From Polyporus tsugae (taxonomy: Eukaryota > Basidiomycota > Agaricomycetes > Polyporales > Polyporaceae), in NCBI GenBank assembly GCA_024305745.1, contig JAHRBS010000003.1, positions 1,178,001 through 1,242,000 of the forward strand: a DNA stretch of 64,000 nucleotides, given 5' to 3'. A program made the position numbers and the translations under genes. Of this stretch, positions 11,222 through 21,492 are shown in pieces; positions within the stretch are counted from its first letter, which is position 1; each line of letters starts with the position of its first letter. A model generated the notes under the pieces. The model searched no databases. It was not told where the DNA came from and saw nothing but the letters and a program-made list of their open reading frames with translations.

Positions 11222-14200
11222 CTACACAACGGCGACGCCCCCAACACAGCCCAGAAGCAACGCGTCCACCGTGCCCCCCGTCTCGCGCTCCAGCCACCCG
11301 TCGAGCTCCTCGAAGAGGTTCATCGCCCGTCCGCCCAGCGCCTTCTCCGCCCTCTTCCCCGGCCACATCGCCTTCTCGTGGATGCCCATGAAGTTCACCT
11401 TCACGCTGCCGTCCGCAGAGGCGCCGTCGTCGGCGGGCCGAAGTTTGATGACCATGTCCAGGGTCCAGGTGTCGTGCCCGTAGAACGAGCCCTCCTTGAT
11501 GTGGTGGCGGGCGAACTCGTTGGGCGGGTTGTCGTCCAACGTCCACTTGAGCACGTGGGCCTCGAAAGCGACGGCTGCGCAGAATAAATAATGAGAACCG
11601 GTAAAATCAAGAGACGCGAGAGTTGAACGAACCGGTCCAGATAATGCCCGGGTGCGTCACGACGAGCGTGAAGCTCCTGGTACCTGCGACCTCGTCGATC
11701 TTGTCGTTCACGGCAGTTACCTTGAAGTCAGGATCCAGCGGGTCTTGGTGTTCCGGACGAAGGGGGAGATCGAATTTGTACGGCGTCAAGAACTGAAGAT
11801 ATACTTTAGGCACTCCAAGTCTCGCGGGCGGCAGATTCCACTCACTGCGGAGAAAGGATAGATTGTATCCCAATCGCTGTTCCAGTCATCCATGACAACT
11901 GTGGTCGGCGTGACGCCAGGGACGCTGAATTCCTTCGCAAGGTCTGCAGCTAGCGCGTGGAAGCCCGGGGCTCCGTCGGCTCCCGCGACGTGCAGATGCT
12001 GTTCCGCGCTTGTAATCTATAGGAGGAAGAGGATCGTGGTGAGCGTCGGACAACACATGGATACCCAAGCGGTACTCTTACGTTCTCCATGTGGATGACG
12101 TAGAGCCTCTTCTGGTGCATGGGATCAAATGGCGAACGCATAGAGAACACGGCCATGGCCAGGCCGGTAACCATAGACGTGAAGATGACAAGACGAATCA
12201 AGACGCGGCGACTGAAGCGATGGACGAAAGGTACAGTCAGCGGAAGAATGTACGAGGTGGTGACACCAACGATGGTGGCGATGATGAACTCCGAAGGAGC
12301 CTCTTCGCCGACGCGCCCGGTCTATGGAGTTCAGCAATGGAGTTCAGCTACCATTTGATACACCACGAGTGGACAGAGCTACAGACCAGAGGAACGAAAA
12401 CGTCGAGCACCGAGCAAAGCAGAGTTGTTCCAGCCATGAGAGGGGTAACCTGCCCAATGGCGTAGCTCCAGAGCGAGATGTCGTCTCCGGGGTTCGTCAG
12501 CAGTGCGTTGAGCACCAGTGCTGGGATGAGCGCGGAGGACGACAGAAAGAGAGTACCGCTGGCGCCAATGCCAAGCAGTTGGATAAGCGCGCCTAGGAAG
12601 GACTGGAGGACCATGATAGACGAGAAAGTGGTCTGCTCCGGGACGCGACCCATGATGAGCTGCGAGGCCAGCGCACCTGGAAAGACGACATGAGCAGATA
12701 CAAGGCTCGTGACGCAGGTGACCATACCTGAAAGGGCAGCGGGCCCGTAAAGGAACACAGGTGCGAAGATAGATGTGAACCAGCTGAAAGATTTCCCGAG
12801 AACCTTGTCCATGATAAACGCAACAACGTTGACGCCGACCGCCGCACCGATGAAGGCTCCAGAGGTAGCGACGAGGCCCTTGATTTGCTCGCCCAGGAAG
12901 CTCGTGCCCTTTTTGAGTGCGGGAGCAGGGTTGACAAACGTCCAGCGAGCCACAATCAGTGCAAGCACGAACGAGACGGTGTACAAGATCTTCGCGGTGG
13001 TGAACGAGTAGACCAAGAAGCAGCCGAAGTGCTCGTAGAAGACTGTCTGCGGCTTCGTGTAGCCCGTGGTGGCGAGTTCGGGCAAAGGCGAATCCGAAGA
13101 TGTGAGATGCAGAAGGAGCGCGTGCACGTTGTCGGCCATGTGCTGATGTTCCATTTGAGCGTGAGCACCATCGTATCTTAACCGCTGCGCTACGCTCCTA
13201 CCTGAGCAACTCCGGGTTCTATATTCTCAACCAAATCCTTGCGCATGTGGTACAGATAACTGTTACCAACCACGGCCATCTGATTTCAGTTATATGAGTT
13301 CGGATTTCTATGTGATCGAGGAATTCACTTACATCTAGTCCAGTAACGTTGAGGTATAGTTGAAATTGTCTAAAGTCGGTACTGTGGAACAGTCGTTGAG
13401 TGAATAAGACGTACGCCGCAGAGACCCAGGCTTACTCCGAAAGCAAGATGCCAGAGCTGAACACTTCATTAGCTATTACAGATCCGTATGGTCTAAGATG
13501 TCGTGTGAGCAGATACACCATAGCCAACAAGGTGATTTCCTACCTGGGTACAGTAGCATATGCCTTAATCATCTGCTCAGATGTCGCTTGAAACAAGAGC
13601 TCAGGACCCGTTGTGCCGGCAGCTTCGAAACACGTGAGCGATAAAGTTCAACTGTCTGCGTGGGTGTCATACCTTCAAGGTTGATAACGGCGCGAACACT
13701 GGGTAGATCCGTTGAGCTATGAGGCACATGCAGGCAGTAACTTGCAGTGACTCACGTTTTCGCAATGGGGTGTTGTGTCGAGAACAAGTGAGAACCATCC
13801 TGAAGAGACTCCTCCGCATTGTTGAATACTGGACGTCCTGGTCACATTCCCGCTTGACACGAAGATAACCGTGGTCGCACTCACAGAAGATGACAGCATG
13901 TTTGGGCTCCCAGCCTGGCGTATGGACCAAAACACGGAGGCTCTCCAGCATAACCCCCACTGGCATTGCATCGTCCGCAGCACCAGGTGAGGGCAGCGTG
14001 CTGTCAACGTGCGAGTTCACCAGCACCGCATCCTTCTTGCCCTCCTCAGTCCCATCTGACAGCCGTACGATGATGTTCGTCAAGTTGACGTATGTTTTGT
14101 ACAACCGCTTCCCCATCATGTCGAACCTGCACAGGCGCATCGTAATCCACGCGCACAGAGACACCCACGACCAATATCAGCCCGAGCGCGATTCCATGAC

Positions 14201-14743
14201 GAATTCAGAAAGATGGGTGGGGGCGAGGCATTGGCAACGCATTGAACGGAAGGAAGACTCACCGGTGGCTACCGCTCCCCTGCTGATGCCAGACCTCGCA
14301 TTGCAATTTCCGCTCGGGATGCGCACGCACGACGTCCTCACACTCGCCCCGCAGAGTCTCAGCCTGCTTGAGCACCCACGCATCTCCTGCAGCATGCTCC
14401 GACGTGCCGACCGTGCGGTATCCGATATCTTCTGAGAGGTACTTTGCGTGTGCGAGGATTTGCGCCTCAGAGATTTGGGGGAGGGAGGTGACCGGGTTGA
14501 ATCTGCAGCCATGACGTTATTACATCATGTCACCTTTTTCCAAGGGAGTGTGCGCGACTTACAGCTCAGTGACAGGCTCAGGGAGACCTGATGTACGGAC
14601 CGTTAGCCAGGAATTGGTTCCGAGGAAGCGATAGATTCACCGTAGTGTGCCCTATACGCATAGAATGGTCCTGCGACGAAGAGAGGCGCCAAAACAAGGA
14701 GTGACCGAACGGGGCCCCATCGTGACCGAGGGGTTTTGCTCAT
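11222..14743 (-). CDS. ER/vacuolar M28 metallopeptidase, ERMP1/FXNA-like
   Basis: A large multi-pass membrane zinc peptidase. The start at 14743 gives MSKTPRSRWGPVRSLLVLAP, which leads into the first membrane segment. The M28 domain follows. AVLVNSHVDSTLPSPGAADD carries the first zinc His and the bridging Asp. Spliced NNAEESLQDGSHLFS carries the catalytic Glu pair. INLEGAAGTTGPELLFQATS and LDMAVVGNSYLYHMRKD supply later ligands, including the final His. From about 13150 to 12100 come seven to nine hydrophobic helices (for example KILYTVSFVLALIVARWTFV). A luminal C-terminal domain ends ALLLGCVGGVAVV at 11222. All junctions splice in frame, giving roughly 850-900 residues, as in the family. One intron (12677-12727) is 51 nt and stop-free. 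Animal relatives sit in the ER and fungal ones in ER or vacuole. Orientation suggests the protease faces the lumen. Confidence 0.92.
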
Positions 14744-15112
14744 CGCAATCAGGACTCGGACGAGACGACAGTCGAGGAAGAAACTGCCAAGCGAGGACGC
14801 GAATGGAGGTACTTGAAGTGAAATCCAGTCGACAGACAAGACACGTCGATTCGCAACCGCGACGCTCAGCTGCAGCGCTGGCTATCTATACCATCCCACA
14901 TCCAGGCGCCTCTGAGCCCGAGTCCGGCCGTCCGGTGGAACACTGCGTACGTCTGCGTGATGACAACAGAAAACCATGGGACCGGAAATGTCAAACGTAC
15001 CGTATGTCGGCAGCGACATGAAATCGGAGGTCAACAGTATACCAGAGGATTGAGGTTGCACAACGCAAAATAGGGATATTACACAGCAACTGAATATAAA
15101 CTCCGGCCCGAA
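14744..15112. other. Intergenic: 5' flank of M28 peptidase, 3' flank of NOL8-like gene
   Basis: A 369-bp spacer between two genes in the same (minus) orientation. It must hold the terminator region of the upstream RRM gene and the promoter of the peptidase gene. I see no clear TATA box or small gene. Confidence 0.4.
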
Positions 15113-16924
15113 TCAATCCGCGTCGCCCCCTCCTCCTCTCCTCCGTCTGCTCTTGATAGCCTCCCGATGGCGGCGTTTCCACCCCGCCGTCAGCTCGCCC
15201 TTTGTCTGTTCCCAGCGCGCACGGATCGCCTCCGGCGTGTCAGTGCGGTAAAACCAGGACCTCCAGTTCGTGGGGTCAACATTGCGTTTACCGCCAACGC
15301 CGTCAGTGGGGAAGAAGAATGGTCGTGATGCATCGAGCGTGGTCATGTGGGGTGCCTGCGTAGTTGAGGGCTGGGGCCGGGGGTTTTCAGAGGGTGCAGT
15401 GTTGGGTACAGGGGCTGGGACGTCAAAGGGTACGTCCTCCTCAAGCTCCAGGTCCAGGTCGAGATGGCCGAGTAGGGAGAAGCGGGCTGGATGATACATG
15501 CATCAGTTTATGGCAGATAAGGAAGACGGGATGCCGTATACCTTCTTCTTCGCGAGGGGCGAACAGGTCTTTGAGCTTCTTTTTCTGCGCGCCACTGATC
15601 TGCTCGCGCTCAAGAACCACGCTTGCTGTAGAAGTAACTTCCTCCAACAAGGGCTCATCGACCTCCATGGCGGCATCTGACTCCACATCCCCTTCAGCGA
15701 CTGGTGACTGTCTGCTTGGTGCATGTTCAATAGAGCCGCGGTCGTTCTCGACCTCGACGTCGGAGCCAACACTCTCTGCACCACCCCAATCGTCCGCATC
15801 GCCAAATAGGGAATGCAACATGCCGAGCGACTGCTTCTTCTCCTCCGCCAAATCCTGCCCAGTAGTCGACGACTGCGCCGTACGTTTTGGGATAGCGGGC
15901 GTAGATTGGGGTTGAGACGGGGCAACGACGGGGAGTTTGGCGACTGGTGTTACAGAGCTAGATGGGACATCCCCCTCCGATTCATCGGAAGACGAGTCTT
16001 CTTCACTTTCATCTTCGTTCTCCGAACTTGAGCTTGACATAGGTTCGTCGACAGCTGTTGTTCGTGCCTCTGTCACGGCGGCGGAACGGAGCGGTGCAGG
16101 CGGAGTAAACGCAGCAGCATTCTCCAGGAAGATACCCTTGAGATGTTGGGAACCATACTTCGTCGGATCAATCGTCTTCCTCCTTGCGCGTGTGGGAGGG
16201 TCCCTCACCCGTTTCCGGCTCTTCTCCTTCTCCGACTTCTCCTTCTCCTTCTCCTTCGACTTTGAGGGCGGCAGCGCGACGAGGACAGCCTCGGGCAAGG
16301 GATGCGATGGGCGCATCCGCATAGGACGAATAAGACGCCCTGTTTGAGTTGCACGCCAACCGCCGCGAGTAGCGACGTTCTCCGGGGTTACGAGGGACAT
16401 GTCGTACGCATGGACACCCTGGACGCCGGGCAGCCGACGACGCTTCTTCGGGGGTTCGCCGTCTGCGCCTTCGGCCGCACGTTTGAGCTCGGCCTGTTCG
16501 TGCGCGATTCTACACGGCGGGTCAGCATGTAAGAAATCGAACTTCGACCTTCGGGTGGGGGACAAGGGAGGTGTTTGAAATGTTGGTGCATATACGCTAC
16601 CTTTCACGGAAATCGCGCTTCGCCTCTCCCAAACGCAGTTTCGCGCCCTTCCACGTCACACCGCTCAGGAGGTTCATGCCTAGGATGCATCAGCAGGTGG
16701 ATCGAGGTTAGAGAATAGCAAAACGTACATCGAGTCAATTTTCCCTTCGTCGTCTCCAAAGTGGCATACGCGAACTTACGAGGCTGCCCCAAAGCATCCA
16801 ACGCACCGAACCCATCGATTGCCTTCACAGTGCCAAATGATGCGAGACGGTCAGACAGGTCTTTTGCGGTAATTGCTGGGGTCAAGCCGGAGATGTGTAT
16901 TCGCTTGGTGATGACCTCGTCCAT
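15113..16924 (-). CDS. RRM-containing nucleolar protein, NOL8-like
   Basis: An RNA-binding protein resembling nucleolar protein 8, a ribosome-biogenesis factor. The start at 16924 opens one RRM: KRIHISGLTPAITAKDLSDR holds RNP2 and RKFAYATLE an RNP1-like strand. Two short introns follow, then VTWKGAKLRLGEAKRDFRER, the typical end of the RRM plus a basic helix. The long middle exon is disordered and charged: a KEKEKEKSEKEKSRKR tract from a TCCTTC-type repeat, basic KRRRLP and RKRVRDPPTRARRKT signals for nuclear import, and an acidic Ser/Glu/Asp block. The C-terminus has PFFFPT then WRSWFYRTDTPEAIRARWEQ and ends in a basic RRRRGGGGDAD tail. That aromatic/WF motif region is like the NOL8 C-terminus. 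About 560 residues. The family assignment rests on architecture and short motifs, so it could be another RRM nucleolar factor. Confidence 0.82.
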
Positions 16925-17242
16925 GGCTTTCGTCCAGCAATTTAGGAATGTCGATAGACTAAAACTGTCAGAGACAGGGTTGGGTAGACGCGTTCAACGA
17001 GGTTTGAAGGACCGGAGGTGCGCAATTCTGGTGAGCATCGACGCGAGAGACGAAGTCATCATAAGCGACCATCCCAGGTTCTCCGGAATCCGGAGTCCCG
17101 GTGAGCCGGAGCTCCGTATTTGGCGAACCCGGAACCCGGCGAGCGCAACTTGACGGTTACTAACGATTAACCATGACGAGGACGTGTGCACCTTCGACAG
17201 ATTGGAAGTCCATATATGCTGCAGAGATAAACCACCACGTTT

Positions 17243-17596
17243 TACAGCAGATTCACAAATCATTGACGCGAGTCGAAAATTTTCGACGCGTTTGAATCTT
17301 CCGAGCAACCTTCCGAACCAATCTTCCAGTCCTAGACGCCCGCCGGTTGAGCCCGAACCGGCGTGGCATATTTGGCCATCTGCCAGAAATGGTAAGGGCG
17401 CCACCCAAATCGAGGTTCGGTGACGTCATTGGAACCCCAGGCCCACCATTTCGGGCAGGTAGCCAAACATGCCACGCCGGTTCAGGCGGGGCGGCGGGCG
17501 CCTAATGATTGGAAGATTGGTTCGGAACATTGGTCGGAAGATTCAAACACGTCGAAAATTTTTGGACTCGCGTCAATGATTTGTGAATCTGCTGTA
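17243..17596. mobile_element. Foldback MITE, Tc1/mariner (Stowaway-like) type
   Basis: A near-symmetrical inverted repeat of 350 bp, 17245-17594, flanked on both sides by TA (17243-17244 and 17595-17596). The outer 30 bp of the two arms are identical and begin CAGCAGATTCACAAATC. Each arm is about 150 bp (17245-17393 and 17445-17594), differing at scattered sites and joined by a 51-bp loop. There is no coding capacity. Terminal repeats beginning CAG and a TA target duplication are the hallmarks of IS630/Tc1/mariner elements and the MITEs they mobilise. It lies about 320 bp upstream of the NOL8-like start codon, so it could affect that promoter. No matching transposase is present in the window. 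Confidence 0.82.
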
Positions 17597-18195
17597 ATGC
17601 GGTCAGTCAGTCCGATTCGTTATTTCGACTGAAATAGCCATGCCTGAGTCCATTAAAACCACAGCCTTTTCAAAGGTTCGCGAGATGGTGTGCCATCCAA
17701 ATATTATCCCTGCAACGTCTTGTTGACTCTACATCTGAAACTCGCCGGTAAAAGCTAATATTCAGCGCGAGGGGGTCTAGGTACCATTGACGCATGCGTT
17801 CTGTATGTATACAGTGTTGGTACCATTATGCATGCTGCTCTAGCGATCCTCTCAAACATCCTCCTAGACCTCAAGGAGGAGCACGACGACATCATCATCC
17901 TAACTAAGTCATATAATACTAATGAGGCTTCCTTCTAGGGCCAACCGCCAGAAGAAGAAGCGGAAAGAGCGCGAACGTAACGGTGAAGCATTCGGAGGGG
18001 CCTTCAATCGGAAACTCGTTTTCTTATCGTCGATTCAGTCTTTCGTATCGCTGTACAACGCGTTTCTGGCGGAGGTAAGTAAGTATGTTTTGTTGTACAC
18101 GTGACACGCCGGTTGTTCAACGACTCGGCGTGGGCGCCGAAACCGGGTCCCGGTGTGGGCGTTCGGAATGTCCGCGTAGTCTCAGGCTTGTGCCA

Positions 18196-21100
18196 ATGTA
18201 TCCATTTAATCCTCTTTCCATGAACTTTAGTCTCGAACCTTCCCTTCCTACCGCGGTTTCACCATCTGAAGACGCTGTGCGCAATACTTTTCGAACGTAT
18301 GCCAAGACTGTCTGGGAGAGTCTGGAGAAGGAGGGACTGCTTGATTGTAAGCAGCCGAGAACGGAGGCTGAACGCACAACACTGGGTATGCACTTGTTAC
18401 CTCAATGACTACCCGCTGAGATATGGAGGCCATACGTCCAGGCTTCGCTATCCTCCTTTGTTCCGCGGCGCTTGAGGCAACTACGAATCCACCCTCCATC
18501 TCCCTTCCTCCCATTAGTCCCGGAGAGTGCATCATAGAGCTCTCCGATGATAACTGTCCGCTCGCCCTCCGCGACTTTATCCATGTGTGGTCCCAGGCTG
18601 TTCCTAGTATCCGTCGACTGTCCCATGGACAATTGAACACCGTCCGCCGTCTCCAGTGTGGTTGGCCTCCGCTTGCGGCCGTTCGTGATCCTCACCTGGA
18701 AGGGGTCGCTTCTGCCTTAGATGCTGTCGCATCCGCGTTCAACACCTGGTGTACACGTCGGGATCGTCTCGTAAGCAGTCATGCTTCGGTACGTATTCGT
18801 TCCCCAGCACCCCTGCTACACGCTTCAGCTGCTTCCGCGGATCAATTGGATTCCATGCCTCGCAAAAGGGGCCAACAGGTTCCAGACCCAGACCCACCGA
18901 ACCTTCTCCCTCCCAAGAGTCGCAAGGGAAGGGTACGAAAGGATCCCATCGTCCACAAGCCAGCCAGCTTGAACGGAGAGTTACACCAACTTCGTAAAAT
19001 TTCCGTCCAGGGTGGCAAAATGGACTCTCATGCTGATGACATTCGTCTGACCAGATGGGGCAACTCCGACTCCCACCGGGCTTGCGCAGAAGATGAGAGA
19101 AAGGTCGCGAGTCAAATGGGGACCCGTGACCTGTTCGAATACAAGCACTCGCGCTATGCTACCTCTACCTCCAGGAAAGCGGCCTACCATCTGGGCAGCC
19201 GTGAGCGTTTATGATTTCGCACATGGCCAGCAGCTGATGTTGAACAGAGTCGAAATGAACTTTGCCTGGTTCTCCCTGAACTTGGACAGACACAGGACAA
19301 CATCGTTTTCGAGGGAACTGAGACTCCGATATTGTTCATCGATGGGCCGTGTGGCTCATTGGACAAATGGGAGGGGGGCAAGACCATAGGTTTGTCAATG
19401 TGCGTGCCTCATGCACTCTCCTTATCTGGCTGTTCTTTATGCTTGTCGGGTTATTGCAGAACGCGCACCTTCGAATACCCCATGACATTCATTGATCTTC
19501 TCTGTGGCCGCAGCAACATGCCGACTCTCCTCCCTCACCCAATGGGTGTCGAAGCTGCCCCTCAGTATCCTCACCGGGCAACTCCGACCACGTACCCCGC
19601 AGAAGCAGTGCCCAACGATGAGGGGCTTTACGTCTTCCCGCACGACCCTGATGGCGAGCCGGCCACTCAACCTGCGCCGGCATCTCAGTACAACTCCCCC
19701 TCCCATGGGGCCAGCACAGCTCTCGGAGATGTGTATACCCCTTCACTTGAGGATGCACCCACAGAGATCCACGCCCTGATTCGCGCACAGCAATCGCGGG
19801 TTCCGTGCAACGTCATCTTGTGCCGCGGCGCAACCCTCTCGGCGTTAGCCCTTCCGGACGGTTGTGGATGCGCGTACCTCGGATTTTTCTTCATTTCCGA
19901 GATGGGTGTCTCGAAGGTGCGCTCCATGTTCATGCGTGTCTATCAGGGCGTGTGGCTGAGATAAGTCGGTCAGTCACCCTGCTCATGGGGCGAGAACGCC
20001 GAGGGACCCTTCGTCCATGGCGCCGTGACATGGTCCTTCGAACTTGATTGGACGCCTGGCGGAGACGACCCTGACGCGCTCACCGCATCGAGCTTGCTAC
20101 CGTGGTGGATAGAAGACCCGTCCGGGCCGCAGTCAGTCCAGGGCGCTGACCCTGCACCATCTGCGGATGCCACAATGTCCGACAACATAGACATGTCGCT
20201 GCAACACCCGTACACTCTCCTTCCGCTTCACTTCTTCGCGCCCCCTTCGCAGTCAGGAGGCGGTGCGACTGGATGGCGCTGCACGTCGTGCGGAAGGCTG
20301 AATGTTCAGCGCAACTTGTGCGTCCAGAGGTGCGGGAGCTGCTCGGTGAGTCTGGCTCGGAGATTTCCTGGATTTCAGCTGCATGCGTGCCAGAAAGCGT
20401 TATGTTGTGAAGGGCTGACGGATGCATTGGTTACGGCAGACGTCCAACGGTTTAGCGCCCCTCGCCGTCGAGGATGTTCGCCAGTTCCGCGGAACAGATC
20501 CCATCACGTTTCCCTGGAACAGGCACGCGGAGTCCGTGACAGTCGAGTCCTCGTCATCGGAGGCGCCCGAGGGGCTGCGCAGGTTCACCTACAAAATCAC
20601 CGATGGGGCCTTCGTTCATCATTTGTTCACTCGAAACCACACCGCGGTGCAGGCGCAGCCCACCCAGCTCTTCCACGACTTGCAAGCGGAGGTGGAGCTC
20701 GAGGCTGAACATGTTGCCAGGGTTGCGAGAGGTGCGCCATCGGTCTCCTACGGTGCGCAGTTCGGGAATGCATCCAGGGTGAACGCCAAGAGCAGCAGTG
20801 CGTGGCCGTCAGATGTACCGGCTTGCATATGTCGCGCAAGGGAGTTGGTGCTGCGTCGGGCTCGTTTGGATGCCGCTTCTTCTGCTCCCGCGATCAATTC
20901 GCTCACGATTTCTTCATGGCGAAGTGCCGGGAACAAGAAGGTCAGTCGTTCGCTGCGCAATCTTGGTGCTTGTGAATAACCACAGCGGTGCTCGTCCAGG
21001 GCCTCGTCTTCGCTGCGGCTCAGTCGCCGGTTGTCGTTCTGTGTCTGGGAGCTGATGTTGAGTTGACATTCCCTCCTCCGCGGCAAGCGGGAGCATCTCG

Positions 21101-21492
21101 GACTCTAACGCTGAAGCATAAACCGTCCCGGCCGACGCGGGACACCAACGACATCGAAGACGACATGGACGAGGACTATCTAACCGACACTACACACAGT
21201 GTGGAGCTTACTCCACGTTCAACCACGAAGAAGCAACCAAAGGGTCCGAAAGGTGAACGGACCGATGCAACATTAATGATTACCCTCGTACATGGAGATC
21301 TACTCGTCTTGCAAGGCGCTGCCTTTGAGGTGAGTTGTCGCTTATCGGGCATGTCCCGCCCACTTATCGCTCGGAGGCCTGCAGTATTCCTTGAAGAAAA
21401 CTGGAATGAGTATTTGTGAGTGTGTTTTCACAGGACACCTTTCCCACCTCACCCACGTCGGTTGTTCTGCAGTACTGTTCGGATCCCAGTAA
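18196..21492 (+). CDS. Fungal AlkB-like / 2OG-oxygenase-fold protein with zinc finger
   Basis: A long nuclear-looking protein of a type expanded in Agaricomycetes. From the ATG at 18196 (MYPFNPLSM) about nine introns splice in frame. An AT-hook-like basic region, KSRKGRVRKDPIVHKP, lies near 18910. Then come RNELCLVLPELGQTQDNIVF, TRTFEYPMTF, IRAQQSRVPCNVILCRG with CAYLGFFFI, and WSFELDWTPGGDD. A four-Cys zinc finger, WRCTSCGRLNVQRNLCVQRC, ends GSC. FVHHLFTRNHTAVQAQPTQL follows. The C-terminal jelly-roll part reads SPVVVLCLGADVELTF, then LVHGDLLVLQGAAFE joined to YSLKKTGMSILLFGSQ. HGDLLVL matches the distal-His strand of AlkB-like dioxygenases, but I could not find the HxD iron motif. It may therefore be catalytically dead or use other ligands. 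The function is unknown. A DNA- or RNA-directed role is inference from the AT-hook and finger. The 5' end is uncertain. Confidence 0.72.

Noticed and set aside
19380..19450. Intron with donor at GGTTTGTC in the AlkB-like gene
   Set aside because: It leads to a stop in frame. A donor slightly downstream (AT/GTGCGTGCC) gives the continuous reading KTIGLSITRTFEYP.
20930..21060. Frameshift plus lost metal Asp (His-Ser-Gly) in the AlkB-like gene, suggesting a pseudogene
   Set aside because: A 62-nt intron ending at ...GTCCAG restores the frame (GNKK joined to GLVFAAAQSPVV) without any indel, so the apparent damage is intronic sequence.
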